Positions 8,976 through 17,403 of a stretch of DNA of 64,000 bases are shown here, piece by piece. The notes beneath the pieces are model-generated. The model was given only the letters and a program-made list of their open reading frames with translations. It was not told where the DNA came from and did no database searches. The stretch lies in assembly GCF_009829085.1 (NCBI RefSeq), contig NZ_WUQY01000005.1, forward strand, positions 83,352 through 147,351. The letters are read 5' to 3'. The stretch is from Sphingobacterium bovisgrunnientis. Lineage in GTDB: Bacteria; Bacteroidota; Bacteroidia; Sphingobacteriales; Sphingobacteriaceae. The translations under genes were made by a program, and so were the position numbers. The first letter of the stretch is position 1. Each line of letters begins with the position of its first letter.

Positions 8976-11831
8976 CTAAAATGATGCTGTAAAACCCAAA
9001 TTATAAAAGCGATTTTGAGGTGCTGAACCGATATTTGTTTCCATCATTTTGCGCTCTTTGGATATAACTAATAGATTATCCCCATTTACATAAACTCCCA
9101 TTTTTTTGATTAATGAAGAGTTCTTAAAAATTTGTTCGCGAAGGTCATAAGTGAACTGTACGCGAGTCAAATTAAAACGGTTATTGTTATATTGCCAGAA
9201 AGTTGAATTTTGGAAATTGTTAGCACTACTCGTACTAGTAAGTCGTGGGTAAGTAGCTGTTTGCGCAGTACTTTCAGTCCACCTGTCTAATACGACATCC
9301 GAGTATTTATTCAAGCCACGAACCCAGTAGTAAGAGTTATTTTTGAAACCAATAGCTCCATGAATACCGGATCCCATAGCAAAGAATGTCAGGTTTTTAT
9401 ATTTCAAGGTTAAATTTACACCATAAGTTATTGGATTAGCAGCCCAGCCATTGTGACCTAATTCAACTTGATCACGACCATCTATGAGTCCATCTTCATT
9501 TACATCCGTATACTTAATGTCTCCTGGTTTCAATGTTCCACCAATTGTCTGTCTTGCATGGTTATCAATTTCCTCTTGACTTTGGAATAAGCCTTCTGCT
9601 TTGTAGCCAAAATATGCATCCAAAGGCCTACCTACACGATTTTGGTAAGCGTATTCGTAGTTTTCTTCTCTTTTGATTACTTCAGAGTCATAAATCATTC
9701 CTACAATACCAACATTGTAATAGAAATTATTAATCTTATTATTCAAATTTAATGAGAAATCTACGCCTGTACGCATCTCTTCACCAAAATTGAAGTTCGG
9801 AAGGAAATCCCCTTGTCCCGTGAAATAGGATGGAAATATTGTTGAACCTCTAGATAGTAAGCCTTTAATATTTTGTTTAAAATAATTAGCATTCAGATGT
9901 AGTCTATTCCCAAAAAGTGACGACTCAAATCCAACTCTCACTTCGTCACGATTCACAAATGTTAAATTGGGATTCGCACCTCTACCAGACATTGTGGTAT
10001 ATCCACCACTAGCTCCGTCTCTCCATGTGAACCAACCACCAAGTCCTTCTTGGTTACCAAAATTTCCTGCATATAAGTAATGCGCGTTGATATCAAGATC
10101 TTGCTTTAGGGATGCATATGTTCCGGTTAACTTTAGGTCATCGATAAACGTTAGATTATCCTTGATAAAATTTTCCTCGCTCAATCTCCAACCTAAAGTA
10201 CCTGTAGGAGAGAAGCCTCTTCTATTGTTTTCTGGTAACTTAGATGAATGCACCACATTGCCGTTGAAATTCACATAGTATTTTTGCTTGAAATTATATC
10301 CCGCATGAATTCCAAGATTGGTATTTCTAAATGGATGATATTCACTTCCTCCATCAGTATCCGGATCACTTGAATACTGAGAAATATATCCAAAACCTAC
10401 AAGCTTAGCACTTACATTATGATGTTGATTGAATGTACGTTGATAATCTAATTGAGAGATTGACGTTAAAGTTTGGTCATACAATGAAGTACCTATGAAT
10501 TCATTTGTACTATTACCATCATTACCAAATTTTTGCAAACTTTTGATAATATCTTTTCCATCAATATTTACCCATTCTGGTTGGTATGTAGCGTATGGTA
10601 CAGAATATCCTTCTGTATATCTGGTCGTGTAATCCATACTAAACTGCGTCTTAAAAGATAATCCTGGCGTAATACCACTTAGATCAGCTTGTGCGCCTAC
10701 ATTAAACATGAATGTTCTATGTTTATTTTTGATGTAACCAGAAGCCATCATTTGCGACAATTGGTTTGTTTGAATAGTTGAAAGACCACCTAACAGATAT
10801 TTTCCATCAATAATATTGTTGGAGTTTTTTACAATGATTTGTAAATCTTCGTTATCTGGGTCCAACATATCAATAGGAACATAATGATGGAACCAATCAT
10901 TATTCGGTCTAAAACTACTTGCCATTCCCCAAAAATCACCTCTCGCGTAATATTGATCCGTCATGATTGCTACTGCGTCTGTAGATGCACTTAACCAATC
11001 AGTAAGTTTCATATCCACATTTGAACGTACATTAAGTGAGAAATCATTGTTCTTGTCCGCTACACCATATTTTAAAATGTTGTTGTTGTAAGCTAATCCA
11101 ACATTTGTGTAATATTTTGTACGATCAGTACCACCGCTTATTTCCGTCGTAAGATCAGATTTGTAGCTGAACTTTCTCAAATAATCACTTGAATAAAGAT
11201 TTAAGTCTGGGTAGCGATATGGATTAGTACCATTTGCTGTATTATATATTTCTTCTTCGGTGTATCTTTCTGTAAGGCCATCGTTGCGAAGTGCTTCATT
11301 ATATAAGCCCATATACTCAGCTGCATTAAGATAAGTAGGGTATGATTTGGGCACAAATACTCCAGTGTTTAATCTAAAATCAACACCTAGAGGTTTTTTC
11401 TTTCCTCTTTTTGTTGTGATCAATACCACACCTCTAGATCCAGCAGAGCCATATAATGCGATACTACCTGCATCTTTTAATATTGAGATAGATTGAATTT
11501 CATTTAATCTAACATCGGAAGCTCTGCGTTCTGTACCATCAAGAAGGATTAGTGGACTTTGTCCCCATATATTTCCCGAATAGCCGCTTATGAAACTTTG
11601 TAAATTATCAAGACTATATGTTCCGAAGCTTTTTTCAAGGAGTTCGGTCACATTAATAGATGATACAGCACCGAGTATATCTTTTTTATTGATGCTTCCA
11701 AAGGCAACATTTACAAGACTATCATTAGATTCTTGTGCTATGTTTAATTGATTGTTTTGTCCATTGGAAGTAGAGACTTTAAAAGCTAATGCCGCAAGAA
11801 TCCAATAAACTTTTATGTTATTTTTAATCAT
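8976..11831 (-). CDS. SusC/RagA family transporter lacking the N-terminal regulatory-like domain
   Basis: A 951-residue SusC, about 100 residues shorter than the other two here. After the signal peptide (about 1-24) it goes almost directly into the plug: LVNVAFGSINKKDILGAV aligns with the VVVGYG...KKE region of the other copies. ILLDGTERR, ISILKDAGSIALYGSAGSRG and TTKRGKKK follow. The beta-barrel then runs to the end (FYNLGFTASF). The carboxypeptidase-regulatory-like beta-sandwich that normally comes first is missing, and I see no frameshift that would explain this. It lies between susD genes in the operon and pairs with the SusD at 7185-8954. Confidence 0.93.
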   Translation of the reverse strand: MIKNNIKVYWILAALAFKVSTSNGQNNQLNIAQESNDSLVNVAFGSINKKDILGAVSSINVTELLEKSFGTYSLDNLQSFISGYSGNIWGQSPLILLDGTERRASDVRLNEIQSISILKDAGSIALYGSAGSRGVVLITTKRGKKKPLGVDFRLNTGVFVPKSYPTYLNAAEYMGLYNEALRNDGLTERYTEEEIYNTANGTNPYRYPDLNLYSSDYLRKFSYKSDLTTEISGGTDRTKYYTNVGLAYNNNILKYGVADKNNDFSLNVRSNVDMKLTDWLSASTDAVAIMTDQYYARGDFWGMASSFRPNNDWFHHYVPIDMLDPDNEDLQIIVKNSNNIIDGKYLLGGLSTIQTNQLSQMMASGYIKNKHRTFMFNVGAQADLSGITPGLSFKTQFSMDYTTRYTEGYSVPYATYQPEWVNIDGKDIIKSLQKFGNDGNSTNEFIGTSLYDQTLTSISQLDYQRTFNQHHNVSAKLVGFGYISQYSSDPDTDGGSEYHPFRNTNLGIHAGYNFKQKYYVNFNGNVVHSSKLPENNRRGFSPTGTLGWRLSEENFIKDNLTFIDDLKLTGTYASLKQDLDINAHYLYAGNFGNQEGLGGWFTWRDGASGGYTTMSGRGANPNLTFVNRDEVRVGFESSLFGNRLHLNANYFKQNIKGLLSRGSTIFPSYFTGQGDFLPNFNFGEEMRTGVDFSLNLNNKINNFYYNVGIVGMIYDSEVIKREENYEYAYQNRVGRPLDAYFGYKAEGLFQSQEEIDNHARQTIGGTLKPGDIKYTDVNEDGLIDGRDQVELGHNGWAANPITYGVNLTLKYKNLTFFAMGSGIHGAIGFKNNSYYWVRGLNKYSDVVLDRWTESTAQTATYPRLTSTSSANNFQNSTFWQYNNNRFNLTRVQFTYDLREQIFKNSSLIKKMGVYVNGDNLLVISKERKMMETNIGSAPQNRFYNLGFTASF

Positions 11832-11850
11832 TTTATCAACAGTTTAAATT

Positions 11851-13785
11851 TTACCAACCAGGATTCTGTGAAAAACCTTCGTAAATATTTACATCAGATA
11901 CTATGAATGGAAACCAATAATGTCTTTTTTCATATTTCCTTTCGAAGATTGTGAATTGTCTATAGTTTAGTACTCTAGCGTTTCTAGGGTCTGCATAAAC
12001 CTGATCATTTGGCATACCTCGATCAAACTCAATTCCTTTTTTGTAGACATAAGGTTTCTCTGATAATAATAGCCAGCGTCTTAAATCATTAAAGCGATGT
12101 CCTTCGAATGATAGTTCTACAGCTCTTTCTCTTCTGTATTCCGAACGGAATGCATCTTGTGAAGAACGGAATTTAGGAGCGACATGTCCTACATTTAATC
12201 CTGGTCTATCGCGAACAAAATTTACTGCATCTACCGCAGTTTTATTATAGTTTGCTGATTTACCTGTTGGCGAATTGTACCCTTCCGACGCAGCCTCTGC
12301 GTACATTAAGTATACATCAGCTAGTCGCATTAAGCTTAGATACATCACATTATTATCCATATTTCCTTCCCAATCGTTGGATAAACGTGATATATACTTA
12401 GCCAACATATATCCAGTTATAGGCGCTCTATGGGAGTTGTCTGTACGAAAGAATCCTCCTGTATGAAGACTTGCATATTGTTTTCTATGGTCATTTTGTA
12501 CGTAACTTCCATTATTTACTACCTTCTCACCGTCTATCATAATGTCATGGTAAAATCTTGGATCTCTTCCCTTCCAAGGAAAATTAGGATCGTATCCTGA
12601 CTCCGCATCGGGTTGTGAAGGGTTTTCAATATTTATTGGAAGACCATTTGCCATACCATAATTGTCAACATAATTGGCAGTTGGATATGCCTTGATACCC
12701 CTTGCAATAATGGCATACGGCCTGTAGTCAGTAGATTGATTCCATCTGAAACGTCCATTGGACTCGGCATGGTTTTCAAGCATTATAGCTTCTCTATACC
12801 TTTTTTCAGTACCACCTTCTTGCACACTAATAGCACCAGGGATTGCTCCGTTTTGTGCGAATGTGTAGAATATCTTGGAGTAGTGTTCGAATGGAATTAA
12901 GGAATACCTACCTGTTGATTCGCAAATTTGCAATGCTTCGCCAAGTGCTTCGGCTGCTCTTTTGCAAAAATCTGCATTGTATGTACGACTTCCTGTTGAT
13001 TCTTCATTCATTAAAGGACTACCCGCATAAAGTAAATTTTTGCCTAAAAAAGTTAAGGCCATAATCTTATTAGCTCTTCTGTCGTTATTCCCTCTTGTTA
13101 CAGAACCAGCAGCAGTTTGGTCCCAATCAACAGGTAATAAATCAGCCGCTTTACGTAAATCCTCGGCCACTTTTTCGGCAGTCTCTTGATAATTTAATCT
13201 AGGAACTCTTGGAGGCTCAGCCGGTGATAATGCTACATCGATATACGGTAATCCACCCCAATATTGCATAAGCATAAAGTGAAACCATCCTCTGAAAAAG
13301 TAAAGTTGACCTTCGATTAGTTTTTTCTCTTCTGGGGTTGCTTCGGTTAATAATTCAAGGTTAGCTAATCCAATATTTGCTTTACGTATGCCGTACCATG
13401 ACAAGCCCCAAAGATTTCCTTTATCTCCTCTAGCATTGCTTGTAGGATTGCCTCCAGCCTTAAACCATGAACCAAATATGGCATTGTTCCAAGCCCAATA
13501 ATCACCATGGTCAACATTGTATGCGAATAAGCGATTGTCACCCATTTCCCATAGCTCATCTTCACCAAAGTTCCAATTGTTGTGTGATCCAATAGCTGTA
13601 ATTAATGGCACACAATTGTATAGTTCTTCTACAAATCCCTGATAATTTCTAAAACTTTCGAATGCTTGAGTTTCATCGATATCTGCTAATGGGGATTTAT
13701 CTAAATATTTTTTACAAGAAGTAATTCCCAATATCATTGAAATAATAACCAATGGAAACACTAACTTTTTTATATTATTCTTCAT
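11851..13785 (-). CDS. SusD/RagB family outer-membrane lipoprotein
   Basis: About 644 residues from the ATG at 13783-13785. An in-frame ATG three codons upstream is possible but makes a poorer signal peptide. The lipobox ITSC is followed by KKYLDKSPLADIDE. It has the conserved helix FFRGWFHFMLMQYWGG and the C-terminal motif RRERAVELSFEGHRFNDLRRW. The start follows the stop of the SusC at 13798-16947 by 12 bp, so the two are co-translated partners. It is close in sequence to the partial SusD at the left edge of the window, matching the relation between their SusC partners. Expected role: surface capture of xylan oligosaccharides. Confidence 0.95.
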   Translation of the reverse strand: MKNNIKKLVFPLVIISMILGITSCKKYLDKSPLADIDETQAFESFRNYQGFVEELYNCVPLITAIGSHNNWNFGEDELWEMGDNRLFAYNVDHGDYWAWNNAIFGSWFKAGGNPTSNARGDKGNLWGLSWYGIRKANIGLANLELLTEATPEEKKLIEGQLYFFRGWFHFMLMQYWGGLPYIDVALSPAEPPRVPRLNYQETAEKVAEDLRKAADLLPVDWDQTAAGSVTRGNNDRRANKIMALTFLGKNLLYAGSPLMNEESTGSRTYNADFCKRAAEALGEALQICESTGRYSLIPFEHYSKIFYTFAQNGAIPGAISVQEGGTEKRYREAIMLENHAESNGRFRWNQSTDYRPYAIIARGIKAYPTANYVDNYGMANGLPINIENPSQPDAESGYDPNFPWKGRDPRFYHDIMIDGEKVVNNGSYVQNDHRKQYASLHTGGFFRTDNSHRAPITGYMLAKYISRLSNDWEGNMDNNVMYLSLMRLADVYLMYAEAASEGYNSPTGKSANYNKTAVDAVNFVRDRPGLNVGHVAPKFRSSQDAFRSEYRRERAVELSFEGHRFNDLRRWLLLSEKPYVYKKGIEFDRGMPNDQVYADPRNARVLNYRQFTIFERKYEKRHYWFPFIVSDVNIYEGFSQNPGW

Positions 13786-13797
13786 AATTATCATGTT

Positions 13798-16700
13798 TTA
13801 AAAGGTAATATCCAGACCCATATTATAGCGTCTTACGGTAGGATAAGCTCCCCCCGAAGAACCAGCTGCAAAGTTCGATTCTCTATCATCTGGCATTTTT
13901 GTCCATAATAATAAGTTGTTACCATTTAAGTAAAATCGGCAAGAACTTAAACCTAATTTTTTAACGGTTGCTCCTTTGAAAGTGTACGCTAATTCTGCAT
14001 TTTTGAGACGTAAGTAAGAGCCATCATATAGATAGCGTGTACCCTCACCACCAAATGGATTAGCTGAAGAATACCTTGGAAGAGGTACCTCACCACCACC
14101 ATTTTCCTTCGTCCAATAGGTGCCTTCTACATAAGCTACATTTGATCCGGAATACGTGTTGAATGTTGGGAATGTTACTTCTCTGGTTACATTATTTACG
14201 CCATAAAACTGTAAGAAAAAGGATAGATTTTTCCATTCTGCTCCAATTGTAGCGTTGTATGTATTTCTAGGTGAACCAGAATATTCATAAGGAGTAGAGT
14301 CAAAACGATCAATCACACCATCTGCGTTGAAATCTATGATGTTATAATCTCCAGCAAGCTTCATGTTATCATTTGATGTACGTACAGTACTTCCATAAAT
14401 GTCATCCCATGTTTGCAAGTAGCCGTGGTCTAGAAATGCTCTATATTGACCTAATTGAGTACCTTGTTGTTTTTGATAATCTGGAAGTAAAGCAGGATCA
14501 TCTCTAAATAGAATTGTGTTTTTAGCATAAGTCATACTGGTATTTGCCCATAATCTCAAATCTGAGGATAAGCGATGATTTAGGTTCAACGTAAATTCAT
14601 ATCCTTTACCTTCTACACTACCAAGATTGGCAATAGGAGCTGACTGACCAAAGTAGGATGGAACAGCACGTGATCCGCCTGAAATTAGAATGTCTGTTCT
14701 TAGATCTTTAAAGAAGTCAATATCACCGGATATTAGACCATTGAATAAGGAGTATTCAATACCAAAATTTTGTTTTTCAACTTTTTCCCAAGCGATATAA
14801 GGATTACCTAATGTACTTATTCTATAGAAAGTATATGGTGTGCTTTGTAATGGGCTTCCCATTTCAGTATTTCCACCGAAAGACCATTGATCATTATACA
14901 ACCAACGTCCACCACCACTGTCATCACCGATTTTACCCCAAGAAGCACGTAACTTTAAATTTCTTACGAATTTTACATTTTCCATAAACTTCTCGTTAGA
15001 AATAATCCAACCAGCAGCTAATGAAGGGAAGAAGTCAAATCTATTATCCGGCCCGAATTTTTCTGAACCGTTGTATGCACCATTCGCTTCGAATAAATAT
15101 CTTCTGTCATAATCGTATACCGTACGAAATACCCAGTCTTCGCGATACCGAGCGAATTCACTTCCTCGAGCAAACTTTTCACGTAGAAAAACACCAGTCG
15201 CGCTGATATCATGCTTACCAATGCTCGTGGCGTAATTGATTTGTCCAGAATAATTGACACGACGGTAAGTAGCGCCTTTATCCACTGAACCACTTTGATT
15301 ACTCCAACGGATCATATCCATCTGATCCATATTGGTAGACAAGTCAATAGGATCAAAAATCATGTTACCTGAATCTGGGTCAATCCATTTTTTAACGGGT
15401 TGATTCGGATCCGTCACACCACGACCATTCTCTCTAAAAGAATTATCAATCGAATAATTTGCACGCAATGTTAAACCAGGAAGAATAGCTTTCAAATCTT
15501 GATTTAATGTAAAGTCTGTGGTTAATTGAGTTTGCGTACTTTTTTCTGCTCCCGAAAACGCCAAGATGTACATAGAGTTCGGTACATCGTAATCACGCTG
15601 TGGATAATATCCCCATGTGCCGTCAGAATAGATTGGACGCATGGCATCTGGTGCGGTACGGTAAACGGAAGTCCAAAAGCGACCATCGTTTCCACCTACA
15701 CCAAATGGATATTGTCTTACACCGTTTGAACCAAATAATTTGGTTGAAAGTTTTGTCGTACTGGATAATGTGAAATCTAGATTACTACGAACATTCAATC
15801 TATCGTATCTAAAATTAGATTTATAACCCCGGTTATTTTCAAATGTCTTGAATATATCACCTTCCCCTGCGTAATCTACAGACGCGAAGTATTTTACAAT
15901 TTCACTACCACCCTGTACATTCACATTTGCGCCATATGCAGTTGCGTAATCGCGAAATAGCTCTTTTTCCCAGTCTGTATTAGGGTATCTGTCCCATTCT
16001 TCATCATTAGCTGGGAAACGATATTTCAATAATATCTCTTCGGGTCTAATATGAGCCCATGTAGTTGGTAATACCATCAATTCATTTTCCACGACTCTAT
16101 TTCTGAGTGAAAGACCATCGTAAGAATCATATTTGCTTGGTAATTTGGAAGGTACTTTTGCTGTTGAATTTACTTTTCCGCGTATTGTTGCTTTGCCCAA
16201 AGAACCTTCTTTGGTTTTTATTAATATTACCCCATTCGCGCCTTTGACACCAAAGACTGCGGTAGCAGACGCATCTTTCAATACTGAAATGCTTTCTACA
16301 GACCCGATATCAATAGATCCAATTGGACGTTCTATCCCATCTACTAATATTAGGGGAGAGCTGTTATTCCAAGATGTTTGTGCACGTATAAGAATTTGTG
16401 GGTCTTCACCTCCAGGCATACCTGTTGAGCTGGTGGTTACTAATCCTGGCAAATTTCCTGTTAAAGCCATACCTAAGTTGGTAACACCTCCTGTGCGTTC
16501 TAATACCTCACCTGTAGTTTGTGTAATTGCTCCTACAACACTTTCTTTCCTTTGCTTACCATAGCCCACGACAACTGTCTCTTCGATATCAATTGAAGAT
16601 TCTTTTAAAAAGATTTCGATAGAATTTGGATTTTCAATTACATATTCAAGTTGATCAAAACCTACCATTGATATCAATAAGGTATTTCGCCCTTGAGGCA

Positions 16701-16947
16701 GATTGATCGTAAATTTTCCTTCACTATTTGAAGTTGTTGTAAAGTTGACGCCTTTCACTCTAATGGAAGCTCCCTCAACAGGCTCATTGCTTTCAGTTTT
16801 TACAATTCCTTGCACATTTCGACTTGATTGTGCTTGTACTTCAGAAACATTATAGAATGCGAAAAGCAGAAAAAACACGCAGGATACTGACAATCCCTCT
16901 AATTTTTTCAAATGCCTATCTAGTGTGATAGTAAATTTTATCATCAT
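13798..16947 (-). CDS. SusC/RagA family TonB-linked outer-membrane transporter (first gene of the uptake operon)
   Basis: 1049 residues. Order: signal peptide (about 1-40, EVQAQ), carboxypeptidase-regulatory-like sandwich (NVQGIVKTESNEPVEGASIR), plug (ETVVVGYGKQRKES; SVLKDASATAVFGVKGANGV), then a beta-barrel to a terminal ...NMGLDITF strand. It is first in a six-gene minus-strand operon (SusC, SusD, SusC, SusD, DUF1735/5627-type protein, GH10-like protein) that ends at the terminator at 4331-4370, with gaps of 3-32 bp between genes. It is transcribed divergently from the HTCS gene, using the promoter at 17209-17274 with a leader of about 255 nt. It is a paralogue of the SusC at 598-3765. Confidence 0.96.
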   Translation of the reverse strand: MMIKFTITLDRHLKKLEGLSVSCVFFLLFAFYNVSEVQAQSSRNVQGIVKTESNEPVEGASIRVKGVNFTTTSNSEGKFTINLPQGRNTLLISMVGFDQLEYVIENPNSIEIFLKESSIDIEETVVVGYGKQRKESVVGAITQTTGEVLERTGGVTNLGMALTGNLPGLVTTSSTGMPGGEDPQILIRAQTSWNNSSPLILVDGIERPIGSIDIGSVESISVLKDASATAVFGVKGANGVILIKTKEGSLGKATIRGKVNSTAKVPSKLPSKYDSYDGLSLRNRVVENELMVLPTTWAHIRPEEILLKYRFPANDEEWDRYPNTDWEKELFRDYATAYGANVNVQGGSEIVKYFASVDYAGEGDIFKTFENNRGYKSNFRYDRLNVRSNLDFTLSSTTKLSTKLFGSNGVRQYPFGVGGNDGRFWTSVYRTAPDAMRPIYSDGTWGYYPQRDYDVPNSMYILAFSGAEKSTQTQLTTDFTLNQDLKAILPGLTLRANYSIDNSFRENGRGVTDPNQPVKKWIDPDSGNMIFDPIDLSTNMDQMDMIRWSNQSGSVDKGATYRRVNYSGQINYATSIGKHDISATGVFLREKFARGSEFARYREDWVFRTVYDYDRRYLFEANGAYNGSEKFGPDNRFDFFPSLAAGWIISNEKFMENVKFVRNLKLRASWGKIGDDSGGGRWLYNDQWSFGGNTEMGSPLQSTPYTFYRISTLGNPYIAWEKVEKQNFGIEYSLFNGLISGDIDFFKDLRTDILISGGSRAVPSYFGQSAPIANLGSVEGKGYEFTLNLNHRLSSDLRLWANTSMTYAKNTILFRDDPALLPDYQKQQGTQLGQYRAFLDHGYLQTWDDIYGSTVRTSNDNMKLAGDYNIIDFNADGVIDRFDSTPYEYSGSPRNTYNATIGAEWKNLSFFLQFYGVNNVTREVTFPTFNTYSGSNVAYVEGTYWTKENGGGEVPLPRYSSANPFGGEGTRYLYDGSYLRLKNAELAYTFKGATVKKLGLSSCRFYLNGNNLLLWTKMPDDRESNFAAGSSGGAYPTVRRYNMGLDITF

Positions 16948-17201
16948 AGCATTGTATGTTTTTATTAATTGGTTAATAATTATAGATTATGATAATTTGG
17001 GATTATCATGGTTGTTGTTTGTAAACTATTACTCGTACAAACTAATTACATAGGAAGGAAATTGCTTAAGTACTGTCTTGCATTTGGTCATAATTTTTTG
17101 TCATAATTTGGTTTAAGTTAAAGGCAATAAAAAGTCAATAGCGATAGCGCTTACAACTCTTTAATTAATGATATACTAGTTGGTTTTTTGATTTATAATT
17201 G
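16948..17201 (-). other. Long susC leader (about 255 nt)
   Basis: This is the untranslated stretch between the predicted start of transcription and susC. It has no credible open frame. A short direct repeat of TCATAATTT lies near 17096-17115. It shares a weak patch with the other susC leader: TACTGTCT near 17068 here and near 3906 there, with similar bases following. Confidence 0.4.
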
Positions 17202-17208
17202 ATAGTCT

Positions 17209-17274
17209 CAAAGCTACAGGCTGTAACAGATTTGTGATAGCAAGAATGTCAAAATGAATGCAAAGAATGTCTAA
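17209..17274 (-). promoter_or_regulatory. susC promoter with 21-bp-spaced direct repeats (candidate HTCS operator)
   Basis: Minus strand: TTAGACATTCTT starts at 17274. The GACATTCTT repeats occupy 17263-17271 and 17242-17250, 21 bp apart, and TAGCTTTG occupies 17209-17216. Distal motif to -7 box is 58 bp, exactly as at 4019-4084. The bases between the repeats (ATTCATTTT) and just after the second repeat (GCTA) are also conserved, while the surrounding sequence is not. The site lies about 130 bp from the HTCS start codon, so the same protein could also influence its own gene. Confidence 0.8.
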
Positions 17275-17403
17275 TAGTAGGCTTCATATATAATATTTAC
17301 AGCATTCAGTTCTTTGAAAAGTATTATTTTAATATCTTAGAACATGAGTAGTAAATGCAGTTGATATTTACTAATTCTAGCGATACCTATTATAAAACAT
17401 TAC

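Noticed and set aside
16133..16564. Plus-strand open frame opposite the susC plug region (a similar one lies at 3116-3523)
   Set aside because: It appears at the same place in both susC paralogues because the sense sequences are conserved, which explains it without a second gene.
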